Below the pieces are notes generated by a model. That model was given only the letters and a program-made list of their open reading frames with translations, ran no database searches and was not told where the DNA came from. Positions 1 through 7,827 of a stretch of 21,709 nucleotides of DNA are shown here, piece after piece; position 1 is the stretch's first letter; every line of letters starts with the position of its first letter. The translations under genes and the position numbers were made by a program. Source of the stretch: a virus; IMG/VR virus record IMGVR_UViG_3300046479_000005, positions 1 to 21,709 of that record; one strand, written 5' to 3'.

Positions 1-1916
1 GGCCCGGCCGTGACGATGCCGTGGAGCCGGTCCAGCCCGGCACGCGGCCCAGCGGCGCCACCCGCAAGATGGCGGGCTCGGAGGTCATCTCGGTCGAGCG
101 CCCACTTTACAGCGTCTACGAGCTGAGCGAGTGGGCCGATCGCTATGGCATCGGCCTGGTCGAGCGGCCCGCCGTGACGGTCGCGATGATCGTGACGGCC
201 GGGCTGCTGTCGTGGCCGGTCGACCTCATGCTCAGCCCCGAGATGGCGCCGATGATCCTGGTGGAGCCCGGTCAGATCAAGGTAGAGGCGGATGCGACTG
301 GAGTTTGGCTGGCGCTTGAGTCCGATGAGCTGCGGCGCGAGATGGCCGCGTTTGACGGCTGGCTTGGTGACACGCCGCGGATGCTGGTTTCCCTCGACGT
401 TCCGGACGATGTCCCGCCGAACTTCCCCGGCATGCTGCTGTTCGGGTCGCCGGAGTATGGCGACGACGACTCCGGGCTCGCCAAGGTAACCCACGCCGAG
501 GTCGAGGAGGCCGCGGCCGAAACAGCCCGCGACCCGACCGAAGCCCAGCGTGCCTCCGGCAACTACAAGAAGGGCCATATCGAGATCCAAGGCCTCCCGA
601 TCGCGATCGAGAACGCCCAGGGTTCGATTCGCGAAAGCCGGCACGACGGCTGGCGCGCCGTGATGCCGACCGAGTACGGCTACATCGAGGACACGAAAGA
701 CGCCGACGGCGAGCCGGTCGATGTCTTTCTCGGACCGGATCCCGAAAGCGCCACCGTCTTCATCATCGATCAGGTGAAGGAAGATGGATCATTCGACGAG
801 CACAAGACATTCATCGGCTACCACCACTGGTCCGAGGCGCAGCACGATTTCATCGCCGCGTACCGGAACGCCGACACTCGCGGACCGGCACACCCCGGGC
901 ACCACTTCATCGGCTCGGTCCACGAATGGACCATGGCCCGGTTTAAGGAATGGCTGAAGAGCGGCAAGACCACGACTCCGATCTCGCCGGACGCGATGCG
1001 GAAGATGGAGGCAGCCGAAGGCGGCCCCGTCCCTTTCATCGCCACGACTGGTTCCGGTACTGATCCGCTCAGCAAGGCGGCGGCGCATCGCCTGCCGCCG
1101 GTGCGGCAGCCCCGAGATGCCGAGGTCCAGGCGATCGCCGACAAGGTCCACCGTGTCCTGACGGCGCTCCGCAACGAGGTTCTGAACGAGATCGGCGACC
1201 AGCTCGGCAAGGATGCAGCCAGCGCTGGTGCGCGGGCCAATACCGCTACGTCGCAGATCAGCCTGGACGCGCTCAAGAAGCTGATCGAGATCGAGCCCGA
1301 TCTCGGCCGGATCGCGGTCCAGGCCGGCAAGGCAGCGGCCGAGGCCGCCGTGGAGGCCGTGGCGCCGGAACAGCATGACGACTCCGCGGTCTTCGACGCC
1401 GTGGACGAAAAGGCGCTCGACCACGCCCGCCGGCGCGCCGCCGAGATGGTCGGGATGCGGTACGACGAGGACGGCAACCTGGTGCCGGCCAAACGAGCCG
1501 CGATGCGGATCGACGACACGACGCGCGAGATGCTGCGCGGCACGCTGGCCCAGGCGTACGAGGATGGCCTTTCAGCGGCCCAGACGCGCGATCTGCTGAG
1601 CGAGGACTATGCGTTCTCGCTGGCCCGTTCGCTGACCATCGCAAGGACCGAGGCAGCCGATGCCAGCATGGCCGGAGCCATGACGGGCTACCGCGAGGCC
1701 GCCAAGGAGTACGGGGCCAAGATGAAGAAGTCCTGGCTGGTGGGCGATGACCCTTGCGAAATCTGCCAAGCCAACGCGGACCAGGGGGAAATCGACATGG
1801 ACGACACGTTCCAGTCTGGTGATGACGCGCCCCCGGCGCATCCCAACGACCGCTGCGACATCGCGGTGACGATCGTCGAGGACGGCGGCGACCAAGGCAG
1901 CGAGAGCGAAGAGTAA
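1..1916 (+). CDS. MuF-type minor head protein with internal pyrophosphatase-like domain (5' end not resolved)
   Basis: The frame is open to the left edge, so the true start may lie upstream. GTG at 21 (631 residues) and ATG at 69 are in-frame candidates without a clear ribosome binding site; residue numbers here count from 21. Residues about 1-170 are unrecognised. Residues about 180-300 resemble the inorganic pyrophosphatase-like domain found in phage polyvalent proteins: a GNYKKGHI start, an EYGYIEDTKDADGEPVDVFL core with acidic metal-ligand-type residues D229, E231 and D234, and a downstream FDEHKTFIGY stretch. The C-terminal third is a Mu gpF/SPP1 gp7-like domain, with the IARTEAADAS helix, C579/C582, and a PAHPNDRCD end where the family usually has HPNCRC. 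MuF proteins sit with the portal and enter the capsid. The next gene, the protease, starts 5 bases after the stop. Domain assignments are from motifs, not a search. Confidence 0.82.
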   Translation, partial: PGRDDAVEPVQPGTRPSGATRKMAGSEVISVERPLYSVYELSEWADRYGIGLVERPAVTVAMIVTAGLLSWPVDLMLSPEMAPMILVEPGQIKVEADATGVWLALESDELRREMAAFDGWLGDTPRMLVSLDVPDDVPPNFPGMLLFGSPEYGDDDSGLAKVTHAEVEEAAAETARDPTEAQRASGNYKKGHIEIQGLPIAIENAQGSIRESRHDGWRAVMPTEYGYIEDTKDADGEPVDVFLGPDPESATVFIIDQVKEDGSFDEHKTFIGYHHWSEAQHDFIAAYRNADTRGPAHPGHHFIGSVHEWTMARFKEWLKSGKTTTPISPDAMRKMEAAEGGPVPFIATTGSGTDPLSKAAAHRLPPVRQPRDAEVQAIADKVHRVLTALRNEVLNEIGDQLGKDAASAGARANTATSQISLDALKKLIEIEPDLGRIAVQAGKAAAEAAVEAVAPEQHDDSAVFDAVDEKALDHARRRAAEMVGMRYDEDGNLVPAKRAAMRIDDTTREMLRGTLAQAYEDGLSAAQTRDLLSEDYAFSLARSLTIARTEAADASMAGAMTGYREAAKEYGAKMKKSWLVGDDPCEICQANADQGEIDMDDTFQSGDDAPPAHPNDRCDIAVTIVEDGGDQGSESEE

Positions 1917-1921
1917 TCGAT

Positions 1922-4867
1922 ATGTCTGGTGCAGTCTCGACCTCCGCAGGTGGCGTCACGCCCGTTCTGTTCGCGCCGATATGCAAGATCGACGAAGAGC
2001 AGCGCATGGTCTTCGGGTACGCGACGACGCCAACCCGCGACCAGAGCGGCGAGGTCATAACGCTCGACGCGGTCAAGAAAGCTCTTCCGGAATATCTTGA
2101 CTGGGGTTGCGTGCGCCAAATGCACCAGCCGTCCGCAGTTGGGACAGCGGTCGAAGCGACGATCGACGGCAAAGGTCTGTGGTTTGGCGCCTATGTCCAG
2201 GACGATCAGGCGTGGGCGAAATGCAAGCCGACAAAGCTTGCTGATGGAACCGAGCTGCCGGCCGTCTACAAAGGATTTTCGGTTGGCGGCCGCATCACGG
2301 ATCGCGACCCGGACGACAAGCGCACGGTGACCGGCATCGACCTGGTCGAAATCTCGCTTGTCGATCGGCCATGTAACCCTGACGCTCGGATCGATATCGT
2401 CAAGGCGGACGGTGCCGCCCCCGCGGAACCGCTGGCGAAGTTCCTGGGCTGCGGCCCGGAGCCGCTCGGGAAGGCCGGCCACCGCCTCTATGGCGGCACC
2501 TTCGCGACCCGTGACGCGCTGCGCCAGGAGGTGCTGACCCACGCCGCCGAGCACGACGCCGCGGCCGAAAAGGCCGAGCAGGCCGCCACGCATCACCGCA
2601 CCCGCCGCGCCGCCGCCGAAACCGGGGCCGACGCCGTGGGGATCACGGTTCACAGCCATCTGGCCGACGCCAACGCCGCGCTGGCCGAACACCACCGCAA
2701 CGCCGCCCGCAACTATCGCCGGCTGGCGGCCTCGCTGGCGTCCGGCGGTTCCAAGGAGGTTCAAATGCCTGACAACATCCTCGCCGAGGCCGAGGCCGCA
2801 CTCGCCAAGATGACGGCGGCGATCAGCTCGGCCAACATCGAGGGCATCACCGCGCTGACCGAGATCCAGGCCGCGCATGGCAGGGCTGTCGAGGAGGACG
2901 CCGCGGCCATCGCGGCCATCGCGGCCGCCACACAGGCCCGCGCCACCGCCAACGCGAAGCGCGCCGACGGCGACAAGGACCAGGCCAAGCACGCCGACGC
3001 CGAGGCCGAGGCGCACGAGACCGCGGCCCAGCATCACCACGACGCCGCCCAGAGCTACCACGATCTCGTGGCGGAGCGGATCAAGACGGTGCCGTCGGAC
3101 TCCGCGCACGGCGCCAACGAGGACGGCAATCTCGGCAAGGCGGCCGGCGGCGCTCGTATCGCGCTGTGCAAGGCCGCGGCCGATCACTGCACCGCCCACG
3201 CCGAGAAGTGCGGGAAGGCAGCCGGCGAGTACGACGCTTTCGCCGAACGGGCCAAGACCGACAGCCGCACCGAGGACGCCGCAGGCCATGCGAAGTTCGC
3301 CGGTACGCTGCGCCAGGTCGCGGATGCCCGCAAGGCGATGGCGAAGAGCTTCACCGATGCGGGGCTTCCGGATCTGGCGCAGCCGACGCAGAAGCGTGCC
3401 GTGAAGCCGCTCGCCAAGCTGACGAAGTCGGCCGACGGGACGTGGCTCGACAAGCACGGCGTGTACTTCGGCAAGCGCGACTTCACGGACAAGCAGCGCC
3501 AGGATGCGGCCGACGCTGGCCACGCCATGGAGGACGGCAGCTTCCCGATCGAGACCGAGGCCGATCTGGAGGACGCCGTCTCGGCGTTCGGCCGCGCCAA
3601 GGACAAGGACAAGGCGAAGGCCCACATCACCGCCCAGGCCAAGCGCCTGAAGGCCACCGACAAGCTGCCCGAGGACTGGCCCGGCAGCACCAAGAAGAAG
3701 GGCGGCACGGCGACCAAGGGTGCCGGCGTGACGGTCGATCAGGCCCATCCCGAGCCGCATCCCCAGCAGGATAACGCGGTGCTTCCTACCGGCGAGAGCG
3801 AGGCAGACCGACGCGCGCGCAAGCTCGCCAAGGCGGCCCGGAAGGCCAAGAAGCTGGCCAAGGCCGCGCGCTGGGTGGCCAGGGCCGATCGGCTTGTCAA
3901 GGTGCGGGCTGCGCAAGGTCAGTCGCAGCCGCTGGCCAAGGCTGCCAAGACCTGCCCGGCCTGCCATGCCGAGATCAAGGATGGCGACACCAAGTGCGCG
4001 GCCTGCGGCGGCGCCCTCACCAAGGCGGCGACGATGCACAAGAGCATGGGCTTCATCGCGTCTCTGGCCAGCACCCTGACTGGTATCCGATCGCTGCAGC
4101 ACGACTATCAGCGCGAGCAGTCCGCCGAGGGCGACACCGATCCAGACGCCGTCAAGCTGGTCGAGCAGCTTCACGAATGGCTGGCGTCCGGCATCAAGCT
4201 CCTGGAAGACGTCGTGGCCCGCGAGGCGACGGAGTTCGGCGAGGGCAAGGACGTCGAGCGCATCTGGACCGGCGACAGTAATGGCCCTCAGTACGTCACG
4301 CTCGCGGCCCCGACCTGGATGCGCGATCTCGCCGGCGTGCTGCGGGCCAGGGCCGAAAAGCCGGTCCCGAAGGACGTCCGCAAGCTCCGCAAGGCGCTGG
4401 CCGATTCGCTCGACAAGGCAGCGCCCGAGATGGAGCGCCTCGCGACGGCAGATCGTCCCACGGCAACCGGTACTGGTTCCGGCAGCCAGGCGCCTGCTGC
4501 CACGACCACGACCGATCCGCGATCCGAGAAGCTACTTCGCAGTATCGTGGGCCAGGTCGCGCCGCTGGTGAAGGCGACCCAGGACATGCGGGCCAGCCTG
4601 ACCACGGCCAACGTCGAGATCGCTACGCTCAAGAGCAAGATCGCCAAGCTCGAGGGCGAGCCCGTGGTGACGCCGCTCCGGCACGCCTCGCGGCCGGCCG
4701 GCAGCGCCGTCACCAAGACCGCGGACGGCGGCGCGATCAGCGCCGGTGGTGGTGCCACGGATCCCGCTCCGCAGTCGGCGCTGCTGCAGAAGGTGCTCGC
4801 GGTTCCGGCCGGCCCGGAACGCGCCGACGCGTTGCTGCGCGAAGCCTACCTGTCGACATCGAAATAG
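1922..4867 (+). CDS. XkdF-like prohead protease fused to scaffold-like region
   Basis: This 981-residue protein follows the minor head gene by 5 bases. Residues about 10-165 match the XkdF-type phage serine protease family: a GYATTPTRDQSGEVI opening, a candidate catalytic histidine at 68 (MHQPSAVG), a candidate serine at 120 (YKGFSVGG), and the VEISLVDRPCNPDA motif. Residues about 180-490 are Ala/His-rich helical segments, as expected for a scaffold. Residues about 520-588 hold a compact domain (FTDKQRQDAADAG, DGSFPIE, FGRAKDKDKAKAHI) seen in other phage proteins. C678, C681, C692 and C695 form a zinc ribbon, followed by a helical region and a coiled-coil tail. The protein is far longer than stand-alone prohead proteases. 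An in-frame internal start at 2765 probably yields a separate scaffold. Expected role: capsid assembly and cleavage of head proteins. Confidence 0.85.
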   Translation: MSGAVSTSAGGVTPVLFAPICKIDEEQRMVFGYATTPTRDQSGEVITLDAVKKALPEYLDWGCVRQMHQPSAVGTAVEATIDGKGLWFGAYVQDDQAWAKCKPTKLADGTELPAVYKGFSVGGRITDRDPDDKRTVTGIDLVEISLVDRPCNPDARIDIVKADGAAPAEPLAKFLGCGPEPLGKAGHRLYGGTFATRDALRQEVLTHAAEHDAAAEKAEQAATHHRTRRAAAETGADAVGITVHSHLADANAALAEHHRNAARNYRRLAASLASGGSKEVQMPDNILAEAEAALAKMTAAISSANIEGITALTEIQAAHGRAVEEDAAAIAAIAAATQARATANAKRADGDKDQAKHADAEAEAHETAAQHHHDAAQSYHDLVAERIKTVPSDSAHGANEDGNLGKAAGGARIALCKAAADHCTAHAEKCGKAAGEYDAFAERAKTDSRTEDAAGHAKFAGTLRQVADARKAMAKSFTDAGLPDLAQPTQKRAVKPLAKLTKSADGTWLDKHGVYFGKRDFTDKQRQDAADAGHAMEDGSFPIETEADLEDAVSAFGRAKDKDKAKAHITAQAKRLKATDKLPEDWPGSTKKKGGTATKGAGVTVDQAHPEPHPQQDNAVLPTGESEADRRARKLAKAARKAKKLAKAARWVARADRLVKVRAAQGQSQPLAKAAKTCPACHAEIKDGDTKCAACGGALTKAATMHKSMGFIASLASTLTGIRSLQHDYQREQSAEGDTDPDAVKLVEQLHEWLASGIKLLEDVVAREATEFGEGKDVERIWTGDSNGPQYVTLAAPTWMRDLAGVLRARAEKPVPKDVRKLRKALADSLDKAAPEMERLATADRPTATGTGSGSQAPAATTTTDPRSEKLLRSIVGQVAPLVKATQDMRASLTTANVEIATLKSKIAKLEGEPVVTPLRHASRPAGSAVTKTADGGAISAGGGATDPAPQSALLQKVLAVPAGPERADALLREAYLSTSK
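2753..2760 (+). promoter_or_regulatory. Strong internal ribosome binding site inside the protease gene
   Basis: AAGGAGGT is a near-perfect anti-Shine-Dalgarno complement. It ends 4 bases before an in-frame ATG at 2765 (Met282 of the long protein). It is stronger than the site in front of most other genes here. The position, between the protease domain and the helical scaffold region, fits a nested start like that of lambda Nu3 inside gene C. Confidence 0.75.
2765..4867 (+). CDS. Nested scaffold protein from internal in-frame start (predicted)
   Basis: Translation from ATG 2765 would give 700 residues (MPDNILAEAEAALAK onward) that share the C-terminal part of the protease fusion but lack the protease. 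The supporting signal is the AAGGAGGT site with ideal spacing. Content is Ala-, Glu-, His- and Lys-rich helix, then the DGSFPI/GRAK domain, the four-cysteine zinc ribbon and a coiled coil near the end. Lambda C/Nu3 is the established precedent for a protease gene that produces its scaffold from an internal start. Placement directly before the capsid gene supports a scaffolding role. That both products are made is an inference; the long form alone could also be the only product. Confidence 0.6.
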   Translation: MPDNILAEAEAALAKMTAAISSANIEGITALTEIQAAHGRAVEEDAAAIAAIAAATQARATANAKRADGDKDQAKHADAEAEAHETAAQHHHDAAQSYHDLVAERIKTVPSDSAHGANEDGNLGKAAGGARIALCKAAADHCTAHAEKCGKAAGEYDAFAERAKTDSRTEDAAGHAKFAGTLRQVADARKAMAKSFTDAGLPDLAQPTQKRAVKPLAKLTKSADGTWLDKHGVYFGKRDFTDKQRQDAADAGHAMEDGSFPIETEADLEDAVSAFGRAKDKDKAKAHITAQAKRLKATDKLPEDWPGSTKKKGGTATKGAGVTVDQAHPEPHPQQDNAVLPTGESEADRRARKLAKAARKAKKLAKAARWVARADRLVKVRAAQGQSQPLAKAAKTCPACHAEIKDGDTKCAACGGALTKAATMHKSMGFIASLASTLTGIRSLQHDYQREQSAEGDTDPDAVKLVEQLHEWLASGIKLLEDVVAREATEFGEGKDVERIWTGDSNGPQYVTLAAPTWMRDLAGVLRARAEKPVPKDVRKLRKALADSLDKAAPEMERLATADRPTATGTGSGSQAPAATTTTDPRSEKLLRSIVGQVAPLVKATQDMRASLTTANVEIATLKSKIAKLEGEPVVTPLRHASRPAGSAVTKTADGGAISAGGGATDPAPQSALLQKVLAVPAGPERADALLREAYLSTSK

Positions 4868-4869
4868 CT

Positions 4870-4950
4870 TCAGGCGCCAGCCTTCTTGTCCCACGCCGCG
4901 CGGTCGTGCTGGCGCACGCCCCGGCATTTGTCGGATCCGCTGACGCCTGA
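4870..4950 (+). other. Inverted repeats in the gap before the capsid gene
   Basis: The 110-base gap between the scaffold stop and the capsid start holds a perfect 8-bp inverted repeat (GCGCCAGC at 4874-4881 with GCTGGCGC at 4908-4915). An outer 7-bp pair overlaps it (TCAGGCG at 4870-4876 with CGCCTGA at 4944-4950). The two could be alternative folds. No T run follows, so a simple intrinsic terminator is not supported. I could not identify a convincing promoter here. An mRNA processing or attenuation role is only a guess. Confidence 0.35.
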
Positions 4951-4977
4951 GCGGCGGCGGTCATAGAGGAGTCTCGA

Positions 4978-6600
4978 ATGGCAACCCGCGTCGTCCAGCC
5001 CCGGGATGCGGTGATCGACCGCTTCCAGGCGACCATCAATGGCACGTCGGCCCCGGACAAGAACCGCATCGGCTACATGTCCCGCAAACGCGCCGCCCAT
5101 ACGCTCGATCTCTTCAAGGCGTCGTTCGGCAACCCGATGACCGACGACCAGATGTCGGACTCGCTGCGCAAGAGCGTGTCGGTCGCAACCGGCCTCACCT
5201 ACTACGATCTGCGGGCCCCGGCCATGAACCTGTTCCCGACCGTGACGCCGATCCGCAACAGCCTCGCCAGGATGCAGCGCGAGCATCCCGGCGAAGCCGC
5301 GCACTGGAAGGCGGTCGTGAACACGATCGGCTCCGGCCAGCCCTTCATGGGGTGGGTCCAGGAAGGCCGGCGCAGCGCCTCGATGTCCTACGTGACGTCC
5401 AACAAGTCCCTGTCCTACATGACGCTGGGCGAGGAAGACAGCATCACCGAGGAAGCCCGCTTCGCGGCCGATGGCTTCGAGGACGAGGATGCCCTCGTGC
5501 AGCTCCGGCTGCTGCTGCGTACCTTCATCAAGGAGGAGGCCGGGCTGATCGGCGGCGACAACTCCCTGCCGCTCGGCACTCCGTCCGCCCCGACCCTTGG
5601 CGCCTCCGGCTCCACGGCAACCCTTCCGGCCGGCACGTACAGCGTCATCGTGGTCGCGCTGACCCAGGAAGGCTACCTGAACTCCTCGCTCAGCGGCGGC
5701 ATCGCGCAGGCGCTGACGATCACCGGCAACGATGCCCGCACCTATGTCCTGAACGGCGGCTCCTCGAACAAGTCGCCGAACACGACGCAGCCCATCACCC
5801 TGGGCCAGGCGCTGACCGGCGCCGAGACGCCGGTCACGGGTGCCGTCGCCTATGCCTGGTTCGTCGGCGTGGCCGGTCAGGAGACCCTGCAGGCCATCAC
5901 CACGATCAACAGCGTCGTGTTCTCGGCGCCGCTGACCTCCGGCCTGCAGCCCGCCGCCGCCATCACCGCGGACTGCAGCACGAACCAGAGCTACGCCTTC
6001 GACGGCTTGCTGACCTGGGCGTTCAACCCGTCCAGCGGCGCCTACGTCAACACGCTCCCGACCGGTACGGCCGGCACCGGCACTTTCCTGACCAGCTCGG
6101 GCGCCGGCGGTGTCAACGAGATCGACACCATGAACAAGGCGATGTGGGACAACTCTCGCCTCAGCGCCACCGTGATCTACGTCAATAGCCAGGAACAAAA
6201 GAACATCACGGCGAAGACGCTGAACGGCGCCTCGGCCCCACTGCTGCGCTACAACCAGGAAGTCGATGCCGAGGGTGGTGCCGAATACAAGGTCACGGCC
6301 GGCGGTGTCGTCAGCTACTACTTCAACCCCTACACCCCGGACGGCGGCGTCAAGATTCCGATCAAGATCCATCCCAACCTGGCGGCCGGGACACTCCTCG
6401 GCTGGGCCGAGCATCTGCCGCCATGGTACGTGTCGAACGCCGTGCCGGAGTGCGCTGTCGTGCAGACCCGGCAGGATTACTACAGCGAAATCTGGCCGAA
6501 GGTTTCGCGCGAGCAGTATTACGGCTGCTACTCGCAAGAAGTTCTTGCCGTTTACGTGCCGTTCGCCATGGGCCTCCTGACCAACGTCGGCAACGGCTGA
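4978..6600 (+). CDS. Major capsid protein with Ig-like insertion
   Basis: This 540-residue protein has a GAGGAG ribosome binding site and sits directly after the protease/scaffold gene, the usual place for an HK97-fold major capsid protein. Residues 1-195 look like the N-terminal arm, E-loop and spine region (RKSVSVATGLTYYDL, NLFPTVTPIRNSLAR, a glycine-poor helix with many acidic residues). Residues about 198-336 (from GTPSAPTLGASGSTATLPAG to ITADCSTNQS) form a Ser/Thr/Gly-rich beta-type stretch with the look of an Ig-like domain. The fold resumes from about 340 to the C-terminus (EIDTMNKAMWDNSR, VSREQYYGCYSQEVLAVYVP). The insertion explains why it is longer than ordinary capsid proteins. The family call rests on order and general pattern rather than a single diagnostic motif. 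Confidence 0.82.
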   Translation: MATRVVQPRDAVIDRFQATINGTSAPDKNRIGYMSRKRAAHTLDLFKASFGNPMTDDQMSDSLRKSVSVATGLTYYDLRAPAMNLFPTVTPIRNSLARMQREHPGEAAHWKAVVNTIGSGQPFMGWVQEGRRSASMSYVTSNKSLSYMTLGEEDSITEEARFAADGFEDEDALVQLRLLLRTFIKEEAGLIGGDNSLPLGTPSAPTLGASGSTATLPAGTYSVIVVALTQEGYLNSSLSGGIAQALTITGNDARTYVLNGGSSNKSPNTTQPITLGQALTGAETPVTGAVAYAWFVGVAGQETLQAITTINSVVFSAPLTSGLQPAAAITADCSTNQSYAFDGLLTWAFNPSSGAYVNTLPTGTAGTGTFLTSSGAGGVNEIDTMNKAMWDNSRLSATVIYVNSQEQKNITAKTLNGASAPLLRYNQEVDAEGGAEYKVTAGGVVSYYFNPYTPDGGVKIPIKIHPNLAAGTLLGWAEHLPPWYVSNAVPECAVVQTRQDYYSEIWPKVSREQYYGCYSQEVLAVYVPFAMGLLTNVGNG

Positions 6601-6613
6601 CCTCTCCGCAACA

Positions 6614-6646
6614 TCGGCGGCCCCGGAACGATGCCGGGGCCGCCGA
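6614..6646 (+). terminator. Perfect 13-bp GC-rich hairpin after the capsid gene
   Basis: TCGGCGGCCCCGG at 6614-6626 pairs perfectly with CCGGGGCCGCCGA at 6634-6646 across a 7-base loop (AACGATG). It begins 14 bases after the capsid stop. No T tract follows, so a classical intrinsic terminator is not shown. It could be a partial terminator or a 3' mRNA stabiliser that raises capsid mRNA over downstream genes. Confidence 0.55.
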
Positions 6647-6668
6647 CCCAACACCACTGAAGGCGGAG

Positions 6669-6953
6669 ATGCTTCGCTTCATCAGGCGCCTTTGGCTATC
6701 CAACAAGGGAATTCCCCACAAAATGCAGATCCGTGTTGCTCCGCCGGCGCCAGGCGCCAGCATGTCCTTCGCGGTGGGCAAGCCCGACAAGTACGGAGCC
6801 GTGATGGTGGACCAGCGGATGCTGGAGCACGCCCTGGCCCACGGCTGGCGGGTCGAGCACGAGCCGCCCGACGAAGCTCCGGGCGCAAATGACGCCGCGA
6901 CTCCGGAGTCCGGCGCCGACAAACGCGGCGGGAAGCAAGCTCGCCGGTCATAG
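6669..6953 (+). CDS. Small protein of unknown function between capsid and connector
   Basis: This 94-residue frame starts at ATG 6669, with AAGG five bases upstream. An alternative ATG at 6723 would remove 18 residues (MLRFIRRLWLSNKGIPHK) and has AAGGGA 12 bases upstream. The reading frame stays open further upstream into the capsid gene, but that part is a shadow of the capsid frame. The middle (SFAVGKPDKYGAVMVDQRML, HALAHGWRVEH) looks like a small folded domain. The C-terminal 30 residues are a charged, low-complexity tail (DDAATPES-type, then KRGGKQARRS). I do not recognise the family. Placement suggests a head-associated or connector-associated protein. Confidence 0.6.
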   Translation: MLRFIRRLWLSNKGIPHKMQIRVAPPAPGASMSFAVGKPDKYGAVMVDQRMLEHALAHGWRVEHEPPDEAPGANDAATPESGADKRGGKQARRS

Positions 6954-6965
6954 GGCGCAGCCACC

Positions 6966-7826
6966 ATGGCCACTACCCGAGACCTCGCCGACCTGGCGAG
7001 CCTGAAAGCCTACATGGTGCCGCTCGCGGAGACGACGCGCGGCGACGTCGTGCTGGCCCGCATCCTGACCAGCGTGTCGCGCGGGATCGAGCAGTACCTG
7101 AGCCGCCACCTCGTCGCCGAGAGCTACACCGAGCTGCGGCACGGCAACGGCCTGGAGTCGATGCGCACCAAGAACTGGCCGATCATCTCCGTCGCGGCAG
7201 TCACGATCAACGGCCACACCGTCACGCCGGCGCAGGGACCCACGGGGCCCGGGTACATCAACGACGAGCAGTTCATCTACCTCCGGCCCGGCGGCGTTCC
7301 CGGCGGTGGCGGTGGCCGCTTCGCCCCTGGGATCAAGAACGTCGCGCTGTCCTACGCGGCCGGGTATCTGACGCCCGGGCAGGTTGCGCTGGCTGGCCTG
7401 CCGGAATGGACGGCCGAGAAGCCGACCGCCCCAGGGGCGCAAATTCTGCCCGGGAACGGCTGCGTCTACACGGCCAGCGGCGAGGGTGCCACCGGGGCAA
7501 CCGCTCCGGCATGGCCGACCACGATCGGCGCCGCCGTCGTGGACGGGCTGATCACCTGGCGCTGCACCGCGGCCTATGTGGCGCCGCCGGCTGGCGCCGA
7601 GCCGCTGCCCGATGACATCGTCGTGGCTTGCCTGGAACTGACCAGCTACGCCGCCACGATGCGGACCCGCATGGGCGATACCTCGGTCGGTGAAGGGCCG
7701 CAGCGGGTGAGCTTTATGCTCAAGAACATGCACCCCCGCACCAAGGAAGCGCTGGATCTGCATCGCGCCGTGGTGCCGATCGCCGACGTCGTGATGCCGG
7801 GCGCCGCCGGCGCAGGACGGTGGTGA
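6966..7826 (+). CDS. gp6-like head-tail connector protein with beta-rich insertion
   Basis: The 286-residue product opens with the pattern of the phage gp6-like connector/adaptor family: LADLASLKAYM, an ILTSVSRGIEQYLSRHL helix, the YTELRHGNG strand, then NWPIISVAAVTING. This family forms the ring beneath the portal. Residues about 160-205 carry an insertion ending in the AWPTTIGAAVVDGLITWRC pattern, a beta motif I associate with phage structural proteins. The C-terminal part (PDDIVVACLELTSYAATMRTR) resumes the connector helix. ATG 6966 follows the previous stop by 12 bases with only a weak ribosome binding site. Its stop is one base before the next gene's ATG. Confidence 0.78.
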   Translation: MATTRDLADLASLKAYMVPLAETTRGDVVLARILTSVSRGIEQYLSRHLVAESYTELRHGNGLESMRTKNWPIISVAAVTINGHTVTPAQGPTGPGYINDEQFIYLRPGGVPGGGGGRFAPGIKNVALSYAAGYLTPGQVALAGLPEWTAEKPTAPGAQILPGNGCVYTASGEGATGATAPAWPTTIGAAVVDGLITWRCTAAYVAPPAGAEPLPDDIVVACLELTSYAATMRTRMGDTSVGEGPQRVSFMLKNMHPRTKEALDLHRAVVPIADVVMPGAAGAGRW

Positions 7827-7827
7827 G

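Noticed and set aside
4868-4977. A promoter for the capsid gene in the pre-capsid gap.
   Set aside because: I see no convincing -35/-10 pair with suitable spacing; only inverted repeats are supported.
6614-6646. Calling the post-capsid hairpin a definite intrinsic terminator.
   Set aside because: No U tract follows the stem and the operon clearly continues downstream; it is listed with reduced confidence instead.
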